From JAVVXB01 sp036651815 (lineage in GTDB: Bacteria; Bacillota; Clostridia; Christensenellales; CAG-138), in the NCBI GenBank assembly GCA_036651815.1, contig JAVVXB010000004.1:1-64000 (forward strand): a stretch of 64,000 nucleotides of DNA, written 5' to 3'. Each line of letters starts with the position of its first letter. Within the stretch, counting starts at the first letter, position 1. The position numbers were made by a program, and so were the translations under genes. The notes under the pieces were generated by a model. The model ran no database searches and was not told where the DNA came from. It was given only the letters and a program-made list of their open reading frames with translations. Below, in pieces: positions 52,028 to 61,084 of the stretch.

Positions 52028-53481
52028 TCCAAAAAGAATCGTTGCTTTTCTGCACAAAGCTGTGGCAGTTTTGTAAGATACGTAGGTACGTCCTTTGGGC
52101 TTGGCAGCCGCTCGATCCGGTTTTCTCCATCAAATACCCGTTTGGTCATGCTGCCCGCTCCATGGGATAAAATGCTGACGGTCTCCTCCATCATATCAAT
52201 ATTGTAGACACAGATTTTATCCGATCTGGCATAGCCGACATTTTCTAGATTTCCACTCATATATTTCTGGCGGTACATATAATACGGTTGCATGCCCATG
52301 CGTGTGGCCAACGCATATCCATCGGCAATCATGCGCTCCGCTTCCTCCGGTGTAGGTAGCGGATATTCATTGAGCTGTTTTTTTAGTTGTGAAGAACGTT
52401 TGATGGCAAGTGCGTGTACGGTCAGATTATCGGGCTGCAGCTTTTCTATTTCCGCATAGGTATAAGCCATATCGGCGATGCTTTCCCCCGGTAGTCCCGC
52501 AATTACATCCATATTGATGGACGAAAAGCCTGCTGTTCGTGCTTGATAAAAAGCCTCTATCGTTTCCGCTACCGTATGCGCCCGTCCGATGCAGCGCAGC
52601 GTTCTATCGTTCATAGTCTGCGGGTTGATGGAGACACGCTCCACGCCATGCGAGCGGAGAATTTGCAGTTTTTCAGCATCAATGGTATCCGGCCGTCCTG
52701 CTTCCACGGTGCATTCCAACCCAAACCCACCATATGCATCCAGCGCAAACGTCATTAAATCGTTAAGTTGCGCAGCAGTCAACACAGTTGGTGTTCCGCC
52801 ACCGACATACATAGCTCGTACACGATATCCCCCATCCTGCACGATTTTTGCGCCGTTTGCAATATCCGCTTTCAGTGCAACCAAATAATCCGTTAACAAA
52901 GCGGGAGAACGCAATACCTCGGACGCGAATGAACAATACAGGCATCGCGTCCGGCAAAACGGGATTCCGATATAGATATCGATATCTTTGGACTGCACGC
53001 TGCCTAACGTCGGTTTCTGTACGCGGCAAATCTCACTGGCTAATCGGATCTTGCCGGGAGATACCGCAAATATTTCTGAAAACTGACGTTGTGCCTCAAG
53101 TACTCCCCCCGTACGCGCAATTTCACGAAATAGCTTTGTCGGCCGGATGCCCGTTAGTGAACCCCACGGTGTCTCTATGTCCGGGTACAACATCCGCAGT
53201 AATTGGTAGGTTGCGAGTTTCAGCTGGCGCTTCTCATGCTTTTTGATCTCCAACGGCGCATGCGATACAATTGTAAATTCTGAAGAAACCGTTGACGAGC
53301 CCACGCAACCTTGCAGTGTATATGATCCGTTCTCTGTGTGCAGTAGTTGTAAATCAATAATCAAATCTGCAATCGGCTGTGAATCGCTCATCAATTCAAT
53401 TTCAGAAAGGCCAAGAAATAGCCTGATTTCCTCGGCAATATCGTTTCTGTATTCTGGACGGTTCGTAATAATTCCTACCAA
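52024..53481 (-). CDS. hemZ: Radical-SAM protein HemZ (coproporphyrinogen dehydrogenase-like)
   Basis: 485 aa. Radical-SAM cluster motif PFCRTRCLYCSF, GGGTPTVL, EAGRPDTID and INPQTMNDRTL; the N-terminal third (about 1-165) is the HemZ-specific part. Named for heme synthesis, but the activity of clostridial members is unsettled and they may be anaerobic HemN/HemW relatives. Overlaps the metallo-hydrolase gene by 7 nt. Confidence 0.9.
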   Translation of the reverse strand: MVGIITNRPEYRNDIAEEIRLFLGLSEIELMSDSQPIADLIIDLQLLHTENGSYTLQGCVGSSTVSSEFTIVSHAPLEIKKHEKRQLKLATYQLLRMLYPDIETPWGSLTGIRPTKLFREIARTGGVLEAQRQFSEIFAVSPGKIRLASEICRVQKPTLGSVQSKDIDIYIGIPFCRTRCLYCSFASEVLRSPALLTDYLVALKADIANGAKIVQDGGYRVRAMYVGGGTPTVLTAAQLNDLMTFALDAYGGFGLECTVEAGRPDTIDAEKLQILRSHGVERVSINPQTMNDRTLRCIGRAHTVAETIEAFYQARTAGFSSINMDVIAGLPGESIADMAYTYAEIEKLQPDNLTVHALAIKRSSQLKKQLNEYPLPTPEEAERMIADGYALATRMGMQPYYMYRQKYMSGNLENVGYARSDKICVYNIDMMEETVSILSHGAGSMTKRVFDGENRIERLPSPKDVPTYLTKLPQLCAEKQRFFLD

Positions 53482-54119
53482 TTGAATTTTGCTCCATAAT
53501 GGGTCAGCGGGTTATACGTCCGCTCATGATCCAGGGTGGTGCTTTGATCATGGCCACAGTAAAGCGTATAATCGCCCTCCAGTGTGTAGAGTTGATCAAC
53601 GATGGAATGATAAAGTTCCTTTTGAGAACATCCGGGAAAATCCGTTCGGCCCGCGCTCTCGAAAAAGAGCGTATCTCCGCAAAAAATAATTTTTTCCGTA
53701 TCCAGCACATAGCAAACGCCGCCGGGCGAATGGCCCGGTGTATGGAGAATGCGAAAATGCAGGCCGGCCGCATCCAATAAATCGCCATCCTGCAAAAGCA
53801 CATCCGCATTGACGCTTGGCCGTGTTTCTCCCATAAGACTTGCCAAGCTTACGCGGTTGCTCGACAGCATCGGCGCATCTAATTCGTGGATATAAATCAA
53901 CGCCCCGAACTTTTCCTGTATACCGCGGATGCCACCAATATGGTCAAAATGTCCATGTGTAATCAAAATATGAGTGCAGTGCAAGTCCTCTTTCTCCAAC
54001 ACGCTCAAAACGGGCGCTGCCTCGCCAGGATCTATGACAACACAATCCTTCGTATTATCGGCGCCAACGAGATAGGTATTGACCGACAGAGGCCCACATG
54101 GCAGACGATAAAACCGCAT
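53475..54119 (-). CDS. MBL-fold metallo-hydrolase (glyoxalase II-like)
   Basis: 214 aa. Zinc motif THGHFDH, further ligands in HTPGHSPGG, FCGDTLF and GHD. Related to hydroxyacylglutathione hydrolases (YqgX-like); substrate unknown. Its start overlaps the dtd stop by 1 nt. Confidence 0.9.
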   Translation of the reverse strand: MRFYRLPCGPLSVNTYLVGADNTKDCVVIDPGEAAPVLSVLEKEDLHCTHILITHGHFDHIGGIRGIQEKFGALIYIHELDAPMLSSNRVSLASLMGETRPSVNADVLLQDGDLLDAAGLHFRILHTPGHSPGGVCYVLDTEKIIFCGDTLFFESAGRTDFPGCSQKELYHSIVDQLYTLEGDYTLYCGHDQSTTLDHERTYNPLTHYGAKFNW

Positions 54120-54565
54120 TAAAAATTCCTCCTGCTATCCAGCAATATGGTGTGTGGCCCATCATTGACAAGACTCACACGCATGTCCGCTTGAAAACGT
54201 CCAGTTTCCACCGGTACAGATCTGCTAAACTTCGTAATTGCACTTTCGTACAGCGGAATTGCAAGTTCCGGCCTTGCTGCATGGAAATAACTTGGCCGCC
54301 TCCCTTTGCGCGCATCCGCGCAAAGTGTAAACTGGGAAACAAGCAATACGCTGCCACCAATGTTTGAAACGGATAGATTGGGAACACCCCGCTCGTCATC
54401 AAATACCCGTAGGTCTGTGACCTTTCCAACAATATAGTCCACATCGGATTCCGTGTCCGTGTCTTCAATGCCTAGAAACACAAGTAAACCTGCCCCAATG
54501 GCGCCAATGGTTTCGCCTTCCACCTCGACACATGCCGTTGTCACTCGTTGTACGACTGCACGCAT
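54119..54565 (-). CDS. dtd: D-aminoacyl-tRNA deacylase
   Basis: Hydrolyses D-aminoacyl-tRNAs; 148 aa. MRAVVQRV N terminus, the SQFTL motif (in LLVSQFTLCADARKGRRPSY) and the cross-subunit Gly-Pro motif, here NDGPHTI rather than the usual GPVT. The Gly-Pro pair itself is intact. Typical relA-dtd order. Confidence 0.94.
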   Translation of the reverse strand: MRAVVQRVTTACVEVEGETIGAIGAGLLVFLGIEDTDTESDVDYIVGKVTDLRVFDDERGVPNLSVSNIGGSVLLVSQFTLCADARKGRRPSYFHAARPELAIPLYESAITKFSRSVPVETGRFQADMRVSLVNDGPHTILLDSRRNF

Positions 54566-54578
54566 ATGAAAGACTCCT

Positions 54579-56753
54579 CTATCGATTCATGCGATAAACA
54601 TCGTTCACGCACTTAAGCTTCTTTAGGTTTTTGATGATTACGTTCAGTTGCTCCGTATTGGTAACAGCAAACGTCATCTCGATAATATATTTGCCATCCT
54701 GCGTCGGTCGGCCATTCAATCCTTGAATGCTGATATTGAGGCCGGAAAGCTGCGTGGATATCTCGGAAATTGTGCCAGGCTTGTCCTCTGCATGTACTTG
54801 TACCGAGGCGTTAAAGGAACTTTTTTCGTTGATGGCCCACTCCACGTCGATGATGCGATCCATGTCGCTTCTCAAATTTGCAGCATTGGTGCAGTCCGAG
54901 CGATGTACGGATACGCCACGGCCCCTGGTGACGTAACCAATGATCGAATCACCGGGCAGCGGATTGCAACAATTCCCAAATCGTACCGCCATCCCAGGAT
55001 CACCCTTAACGATGATGCCGTTCACAGGCACATGGGTACGAGCAATCTCCTCGCTCTCCCCCGTCTTTTGCATGCGCAGCGCGATCTCATCGGCCCGATC
55101 TTCCTTCTTTTGGAGATCGGTTATCTTATGCAGCACCTGGCCGGCGGACACACCACCAAATCCAATGGCAGAATATAGATCGTCCAGAGCATTCATGTTG
55201 AGGCGTTTGAGAACTTCGTTGTAATACTCCGGCTTCATCAGAGCCGTCAGATGCAAGCCTTGACGCTTGGCGGTATCCTCCAGCATTTCGCGTCCACGGA
55301 GAACATTTTCCTCACGATTCTCTTTTTTAAACCATTGGCGGATCTTATTTCTGGCAGATTGTGTTTTTACGATTTTGAGCCAGTCTCGACTTGGTCCGAT
55401 CTGGCTGTTGCTGGTGATTATCTCCACCACATCATTTGTTTTTAGCTTGTAATCCAAGCGAACCAATGCGCCATTGACTTTCGCGCCCTGACAATGATGA
55501 CCGATGTTGGTATGAATACGATAGGCAAAATCCAGTGGCGTGCTGTCCTTGGGCAGATCGATGATCTCGCCGCGAGGCGTCAGCACAAACACATATTCGC
55601 CCAGAAAATCCTTTAGGATGTTATCAACAAACTCTCTGCTGTCCTCTGTCGTATCCTTTGCTTCCACAACCTGCCGCAACCAGCTGGTTTTTTTATCCAG
55701 CAAACTTTGCACCATGCGGCCTTCCTTATACATCCAGTGTGCCGCAATGCCATATTCCGCCGTTTTATGCATCTCCTGCGTACGAATTTGCACCTCGAAT
55801 GGAATGCCGTTTGGCGCAAGCAGCGTTGTGTGCAGCGACCGGTACATATTCGGTTTCGGCGTAGCGATATAATCCTTAAAACGTCCTGGCAACGGCTTCC
55901 AGCCTGCGTGAATAACGCCAAGCGCCGCGTAGCAATCATTAATGGAGTTGACGATAACACGTATCGCAATGAGATCATACACCTCCGTAATACCGGCATT
56001 GATGCGCTGCATCTTGCGGTATACGCTGTACAGATGCTTTGGCCTGCCACTGATGGTAGCTTCGATTCCGGATTCTTTCAACTGTTCGCCAATGGTTTTC
56101 ATGGCGTTATTGAGGGTCTCCATCCGTTCGGTCTGTTTCTCAATAAATTGATGCTTGATGTCGGCATACTCATCCGGCATCAGGTACATGAATGAAAGAT
56201 CCTCCAGCTCGCCTTTGATCGCGCCCATACCAAAACGGTGGGCAAGAGGCGCATAAACCTCCAGCGTTTCCTTCGCTTTACGCGCACGTTTGTAGGGATT
56301 GCAATAGGCGAGTGTGCGCATGTTGTGCAGTCGGTCCGCCAGCTTGATGATCACCACGCGCACATCTGCGGCGATGGCTAAAAAAAGCTTGCGCAAATTC
56401 TCGGCCTGCTCCTGCTTGCGGGTGATATACGTCTGCTTGCCGGAAACGGTCAACTTGGTAACGCCATCAACCAGATGCGCAACGTCCGCTCCGAACTCCT
56501 GCTCGAGCATTTCGGTGGTAACAGCATCGCCGTCCTCGACCACATCATGCAACACGCTAGCAATTACGCTGTTAGCATCCATGCCCATGCCCATGACCAA
56601 TGCTGCCACGGCCTCGGGGTGAATATAGTATGGTTCGCCGGATTCACGCTTTTGATCTTTATGTACTTCCTTGGCAAAATCAACCGCTTTTTGAAACAGT
56701 AACGTTTGCTCCGGCGTATACTTCGCCGCAAAATCCACAACCAGTTTATCCAT
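54579..56753 (-). CDS. Bifunctional (p)ppGpp synthetase/hydrolase RelA/SpoT
   Basis: Stringent-response enzyme of 724 aa. N-terminal HD hydrolase (HPEAVAA, ASVLHDVVEDGD), synthetase domain (RPKHLYSVYRKM, VIVNSINDCYAALGVIH), TGS domain (VFVLTPRGEIIDLPKDSTPLDFAY, in part) and C-terminal ACT domain. The intact HD motif indicates hydrolysis as well as synthesis. AGAGAGGTG lies before the ATG. Confidence 0.96.
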   Translation of the reverse strand: MDKLVVDFAAKYTPEQTLLFQKAVDFAKEVHKDQKRESGEPYYIHPEAVAALVMGMGMDANSVIASVLHDVVEDGDAVTTEMLEQEFGADVAHLVDGVTKLTVSGKQTYITRKQEQAENLRKLFLAIAADVRVVIIKLADRLHNMRTLAYCNPYKRARKAKETLEVYAPLAHRFGMGAIKGELEDLSFMYLMPDEYADIKHQFIEKQTERMETLNNAMKTIGEQLKESGIEATISGRPKHLYSVYRKMQRINAGITEVYDLIAIRVIVNSINDCYAALGVIHAGWKPLPGRFKDYIATPKPNMYRSLHTTLLAPNGIPFEVQIRTQEMHKTAEYGIAAHWMYKEGRMVQSLLDKKTSWLRQVVEAKDTTEDSREFVDNILKDFLGEYVFVLTPRGEIIDLPKDSTPLDFAYRIHTNIGHHCQGAKVNGALVRLDYKLKTNDVVEIITSNSQIGPSRDWLKIVKTQSARNKIRQWFKKENREENVLRGREMLEDTAKRQGLHLTALMKPEYYNEVLKRLNMNALDDLYSAIGFGGVSAGQVLHKITDLQKKEDRADEIALRMQKTGESEEIARTHVPVNGIIVKGDPGMAVRFGNCCNPLPGDSIIGYVTRGRGVSVHRSDCTNAANLRSDMDRIIDVEWAINEKSSFNASVQVHAEDKPGTISEISTQLSGLNISIQGLNGRPTQDGKYIIEMTFAVTNTEQLNVIIKNLKKLKCVNDVYRMNR

Positions 56754-56852
56754 ACAATCACCTCTCTTTCCGAATCGCCAACATTGTCTTAGGCTATGAA
56801 AACTCAGAAAAAATCAACGGAAACCCGTTGATTTAAACTATTTTGTCGCTGT

Positions 56853-57368
56853 TTAAAAAATCATGACAGACTGCACGTCATAACCTTCCAGCAATTTTCG
56901 ACCATCGAATTCGCTGGCAAGCTCTATGGCAAAACGCACGCCGACAACAATGCCCCCGGCCTGTTCCACAAGCTTGACGGTTGCCAGTGCCGTTCCGCCC
57001 GTCGCCAGCAGATCGTCCACAATCACAACTCGTTGGCCGGGTTGAATGGCATCCACATGGATTTCAAGCACATCTGCGCCATATTCAAGACCATATTCAT
57101 ATCTCATGGTCTTACCGGGTAGTTTGCCTGGTTTTCTTGCCACAACGAAGCCCGCCTTCAAGGCATAAGCAAGAGCGGCGCCAATCACAAAGCCTCGCGC
57201 TTCTGGTCCGATAACCAGATCCACTTCACGATCACGCAGCGTATCGGCAATGGTGTCGATCAACGTACAATATCCGTCCTTATCCTTGAGCAGCGTCGTA
57301 ATGTCGCGGAATAACACGCCCTTAATTGGGAAATCCGGAATGTTGCGAATTTTGGAACTCAGATCCAT
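56853..57368 (-). CDS. apt: Adenine phosphoribosyltransferase
   Basis: Purine salvage enzyme, 171 aa: adenine + PRPP to AMP. IPDFPIKGVLFRDITTLL, GPEARGFVIGAALAYAL and the PRPP motif VVIVDDLLATGGTA. ATG 57368 has GGAGG upstream; a longer frame would enter recJ. Common apt-relA pairing. Confidence 0.96.
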   Translation of the reverse strand: MDLSSKIRNIPDFPIKGVLFRDITTLLKDKDGYCTLIDTIADTLRDREVDLVIGPEARGFVIGAALAYALKAGFVVARKPGKLPGKTMRYEYGLEYGADVLEIHVDAIQPGQRVVIVDDLLATGGTALATVKLVEQAGGIVVGVRFAIELASEFDGRKLLEGYDVQSVMIF

Positions 57369-57384
57369 GATAAAGCCTCCTGAA

Positions 57385-59433
57385 TCAATCATTTGATGGC
57401 GTAAGTCCGCTCCTTTGGGCGAACCCAAACAAATGGCTTTCGCTCAGATCGCGGGGATGTATCTGCTCCGGTAGCATAATCGAATTGGTTGCGAGATTTG
57501 GCACAAAGAAGCCAAGTTCCACAAAAACCAACAACGCTGTGAGCATATACAGCGTGTAACGCTCCGTCAGCGTATCCACCGATACGGGTGTTTCCGTGAG
57601 TATCGTCCTCCACTCCGAATAGCGAGCGCAGAACTGTGGCCGCGTGCCTATATCTTGGGTCAATGGCTGCACATACAAATACCATTCGGCAAGTCTATCA
57701 TCCGTACAAAAGCCATTATACAGGTAATCCTGTATAATTGCATTAAAAAGTTTCGTCTTCTTATCATCAGGATTTGCGCCCACAAAATACAATTCAACAC
57801 TATCTTTGTTATGAAATCGGTTGATTCCCGGCTTGGCTACGAGATCCATGCGAGAATCGATTGTCATCTGCTCATAAAGCGTTCCCTGACGGAACGCAAC
57901 CATCCGCACAGAAGCACCATCCTGCGTCACATAGGCGGACAGATGCGCGCCGTCCTTACCCATGCGCTTCACCTGTTCAAAAGTAATTCCTTCGAACAGA
58001 TACGCTGGCTCCGGATTCCCTTCACCAAAGGGTGAGAGTATCTCTAACTCACCGATGGATTTTGCTGTCAATTCGCGAAGTTGCAGCTTCTCCTCGTAGG
58101 CAATGGAAGGCATAAAGCAATTTGGATCAACTTCTGCCATCACCCGATAAAAGTCGGTACAAAATAATTCAAAGTTCTCTGCGAGCATGGTGATGCCCGC
58201 CGCGCGCGCATGTCCCCCAAAGCGTACGAAGTACTTGGAAAGACCGTTTAACGTACGATATAGGTCAACCCCCTCCGGACATCTGCCCGAACCTGTTAAC
58301 ACGCCGTCCTGTTCCGTAAACAAGATGGTTGGTAAATGATATTGCTCACACAGCCTAGACGCTACAATCCCAATAACCCCAGGATTCCACCCGTTATGGC
58401 AAGCAAGTAGCGCACGTTTATTGGTATCGATGCATTCGCGAGCCTGCGCGAGAATTTCCATTTCCACCGTCTTGCGCATGGTATTATCCTTATCAAGCTG
58501 GCCTGCAAGCTCTTCTGCACGTTTATCGTCCGTGCAGAGCAGCAGCTCAACTCCGCGCATGGCATCCGCGATTCGTCCTGCGGCATTGAGACGTGGTGCA
58601 ATCAAAAAGGATATCGTCTGTCCGGTCACCGCGGTCTGTTCGTTCCAGCCTGCGGATGCCAATATCGCTCGAAGTCCGACTTGCAATGTGATAAACGGAG
58701 TTCCGCAGGATACGATGGCTCGATTTTCTCCGATAAGCGGCATTACATCCGCAACCGTTGCAACAGCAGCCAGCGCAAGATCCCCACGATGGTCTGCATC
58801 TGGCAGTAGCGCCATCGTGAGCTTGAGCGCAACGCCCGCACCACATAGAGCAGGATTTGGATAGGTTGCGTCCTTGCGGGTGGCACAAACCACCGCACAG
58901 CACTCCGGAATCCGTATTCCTGCGCTATGATGATCGGTCACAATCACATCCATGCCCAACAGGCTACACATGGCAATTTCATCGAAGGCGTTGATCCCAT
59001 TATCGACCGTGATAATCAGCTTCACATATTCTCGGGCAAGCAGTTGTATGGCCTGTGCGTTCAAACCATATCCTTCGTTGTGGCGGGATGGAATATACGG
59101 GATCACCTGCCCGCCAAGTGCACGAATGTTCCGAATCAAAATGGCGCTGGCAGTGATTCCATCCGCGTCATAATCCCCGTAGACACAGATCGTTTCCTTT
59201 CGTTGGATCGCCGCGTGAATACGTGTCGTAGCACGTTCCAAATCCGGTAATGCAAAAGGGTCATGCAGTTGTGAGATGTTGGGATGCAAAAATATATCCG
59301 CGTCTGCCGCACTCTTTATTCCCCTTCGGATCAGTGCACGCGCCGTCAGCCTGGAAACATGCTGGGATTGGCTGATGGCGTTAGTCAACGCATCATCGCA
59401 GCGCTCAGGATAGCGCATATAGATCCGATTCAT
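57385..59433 (-). CDS. recJ: Single-stranded-DNA-specific exonuclease RecJ
   Basis: 5'-3' exonuclease of 682 aa. DHH domain (VYGDYDADGITAS, TVDNGINAFDE, VTDHHSAG, APRLNAAGR) and DHHA1 domain (NPGVIGIVASRL, GSGRCPEGVDLY, RFGGHARAAG), then an OB fold and a C-terminal helical extension of about 100 residues seen in Firmicute RecJ. ATG 59433 overlaps the scfB stop by 4 nt. Confidence 0.94.
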   Translation of the reverse strand: MNRIYMRYPERCDDALTNAISQSQHVSRLTARALIRRGIKSAADADIFLHPNISQLHDPFALPDLERATTRIHAAIQRKETICVYGDYDADGITASAILIRNIRALGGQVIPYIPSRHNEGYGLNAQAIQLLAREYVKLIITVDNGINAFDEIAMCSLLGMDVIVTDHHSAGIRIPECCAVVCATRKDATYPNPALCGAGVALKLTMALLPDADHRGDLALAAVATVADVMPLIGENRAIVSCGTPFITLQVGLRAILASAGWNEQTAVTGQTISFLIAPRLNAAGRIADAMRGVELLLCTDDKRAEELAGQLDKDNTMRKTVEMEILAQARECIDTNKRALLACHNGWNPGVIGIVASRLCEQYHLPTILFTEQDGVLTGSGRCPEGVDLYRTLNGLSKYFVRFGGHARAAGITMLAENFELFCTDFYRVMAEVDPNCFMPSIAYEEKLQLRELTAKSIGELEILSPFGEGNPEPAYLFEGITFEQVKRMGKDGAHLSAYVTQDGASVRMVAFRQGTLYEQMTIDSRMDLVAKPGINRFHNKDSVELYFVGANPDDKKTKLFNAIIQDYLYNGFCTDDRLAEWYLYVQPLTQDIGTRPQFCARYSEWRTILTETPVSVDTLTERYTLYMLTALLVFVELGFFVPNLATNSIMLPEQIHPRDLSESHLFGFAQRSGLTPSND

Positions 59434-60761
59434 TGTTGTTGCTCTTTCAAGTAAATTCCAATGGCGCACTCCAACCGCTTCTGCATCATTTTGCAGCTCA
59501 TGTCGTGCGGTTGATCCAGCCCGCCACCATATAAATAGGCGTTGGCCAGACAACCGCCACTGCAATAATACTTTGCCCAGCAGTCTTTACACTTTGCTTT
59601 CGTGCAAACATTGCAGTTTGAGAATTGTGCCTGTATCCTTTCGTCTATATTCCCATCAAATACGCTGCCCATCTTCCATTCTGTCATGCCCACAAACTGA
59701 TGGCAAGGATAGATGTCTCCATCGGGTGTGATCGCAACATATTCACTGCCCGCGCCGCAGCCGTTGATCCGTTTACGTAGGCATGGGCCTCCGGAAGGAT
59801 CAAACATAAAGTGAAAGAAATTCAGCCAGGAATCGTGATTCTTTCGTGCTTCAATATAATAATCCGCCAAAAGATCGTATTCTTTCATCACACGCGCATC
59901 GTGTTCGGGCAAAATTGCATAGGGACTATCATCCGGTAAAACAACTGGTTCAATGGATATCTGATCAAAGCCATACGCCTTAAGTGCTTTAACATCCTCC
60001 AGAAAATCAAGATTGTTGCGGGTAAAGGTGCCGCGCACATAGTATTCCTTGTCTCCGCGGGCGGCAATCAGTTTCTTTGCATGTTCCAGAATTAAATCAA
60101 AAGATCCTTTACCATTGATGGTCGGACGTAGCGCATCGTGAACCTCTTTTCGTCCATCCAGACTAATCACCACGTTGTACATCTCTCGATTGATAAAATC
60201 AATTGCATCATCATTGAGCGCCACGCAGTTTGTCGTCATGGTGAAATGTATCTCTTTATTGAACTGTTTTTCAAGCGCACGCCCATAAGCAACCGTTTGC
60301 TTGCACACGGGAAGATTCATAAGAGGCTCACCGCCGAATAAATCCACCTCCAGGTGTTTACGCGAGCCGCTTGCTTGCATCAGAAAATCAAGTGCCTGCT
60401 TAGCCACTTCAAATGGCATGATCATACGCGCACCATGAAAATCTCCCGTCGCCGCAAAACAGTATTTGCAGCGCAAATTGCAGTCGTGCGCAACGTGCAG
60501 GCACATTGATTTAATCGCAGCACCTCCGGCTACCAGCGGCGCTTGCTGTGCTTCCGCCTCAAAACTGCCAGCATCACGCAGTTCCTGGAGATCCGATAAA
60601 ACCTCATCCAACTCGGTCTTTGGCAGTCCGATGGCATCGATGTTATCCCCGTGCTCCATCGCCTGCACAACCGCATAAGCAGCATTATCCACGGTGTGAA
60701 TGGCGCCGCTTTCAGGATCGAGTAGAATATTGATATCTTGGAATCGAAATGAATGTATCAA
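59430..60761 (-). CDS. scfB: SCIFF peptide maturase (radical-SAM/SPASM)
   Basis: Makes thioether cross-links in the SCIFF peptide; 443 aa. N-terminal peptide-recognition part (about 1-80), radical-SAM cluster C-N-L-R-C-K-Y-C in HVAHDCNLRCKYCFA, and a C-terminal SPASM domain with many Cys (CGAGSEYVAITPDGDIYPC, CNVCTKAKCKDCWAKYYC in part). TTG 60761 is chosen: GGAGG (60771-60767) lies 5 nt upstream, MIHSFRF fits the family, and a longer frame would cross a terminator. Next to its precursor gene. Confidence 0.95.
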   Translation of the reverse strand: MIHSFRFQDINILLDPESGAIHTVDNAAYAVVQAMEHGDNIDAIGLPKTELDEVLSDLQELRDAGSFEAEAQQAPLVAGGAAIKSMCLHVAHDCNLRCKYCFAATGDFHGARMIMPFEVAKQALDFLMQASGSRKHLEVDLFGGEPLMNLPVCKQTVAYGRALEKQFNKEIHFTMTTNCVALNDDAIDFINREMYNVVISLDGRKEVHDALRPTINGKGSFDLILEHAKKLIAARGDKEYYVRGTFTRNNLDFLEDVKALKAYGFDQISIEPVVLPDDSPYAILPEHDARVMKEYDLLADYYIEARKNHDSWLNFFHFMFDPSGGPCLRKRINGCGAGSEYVAITPDGDIYPCHQFVGMTEWKMGSVFDGNIDERIQAQFSNCNVCTKAKCKDCWAKYYCSGGCLANAYLYGGGLDQPHDMSCKMMQKRLECAIGIYLKEQQQ

Positions 60762-60779
60762 GAAAACCTCCAAACGAAA

Positions 60780-60802
60780 GAAAGGCCGTTCAGCGGCCTT
60801 TC
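60780..60802 (-). terminator. Terminator/attenuator between scfA and scfB
   Basis: Exact 9-bp stem GAAAGGCCG with CGGCCTTTC, 5-nt loop, followed on the minus strand by TTTCGTTT. The interrupted T-run suggests partial termination, giving more precursor mRNA than maturase mRNA. Confidence 0.75.
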
Positions 60803-60887
60803 TCTCCGAAACCGAGTTCACCCGCTGGTCAAAATACCAAGCAAGTTGTTTTTTCTATGCATATTCCCTTTACAAAAGCAAATCAGT

Positions 60888-61031
60888 TTACTTGTCTTCC
60901 TTGACGCACTTTTGGTTGGCAACCGTGCAGGATGTCTTGCAGGCTGACTGGCAGCTTGCCTGGCATTCGCCACAGGCGGTATGCGTCCCGCTTTTGATGC
61001 AGGGTTTCACAGCAGTATTCATATGTTTCAT
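60888..61031 (-). CDS. scfA: SCIFF ribosomal peptide precursor
   Basis: 47-aa RiPP precursor. After the leader MKHMNTAVKPCIKSG it has the SCIFF core CGECQASCQSACKTSC, then TVANQKC and a short charged tail. The core matches the six-Cys-in-forty-five pattern (C20, C23, C27, C31, C35, C42); a seventh Cys, C11, lies in the leader. GGAGG precedes ATG 61031. The mature product and its role in clostridia are not known. Confidence 0.95.
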   Translation of the reverse strand: MKHMNTAVKPCIKSGTHTACGECQASCQSACKTSCTVANQKCVKEDK

Positions 61032-61066
61032 GGTTTTTTCCTCCATTTATGTTTCAGATAGTCACG

Positions 61067-61075
61067 AGTATAACA
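61067..61075 (-). promoter_or_regulatory. Extended -10 promoter of scfA
   Basis: Minus strand TGT-TATACT (61075-61067), about 35 bp before the start codon. No good -35 at the normal distance. Confidence 0.5.
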
Positions 61076-61084
61076 GTCTTTTTA

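Noticed and set aside
60762..60821. 20-residue N-terminal extension of scfB
   Set aside because: It crosses the scfA terminator hairpin; TTG 60761 has a well-placed GGAGG.
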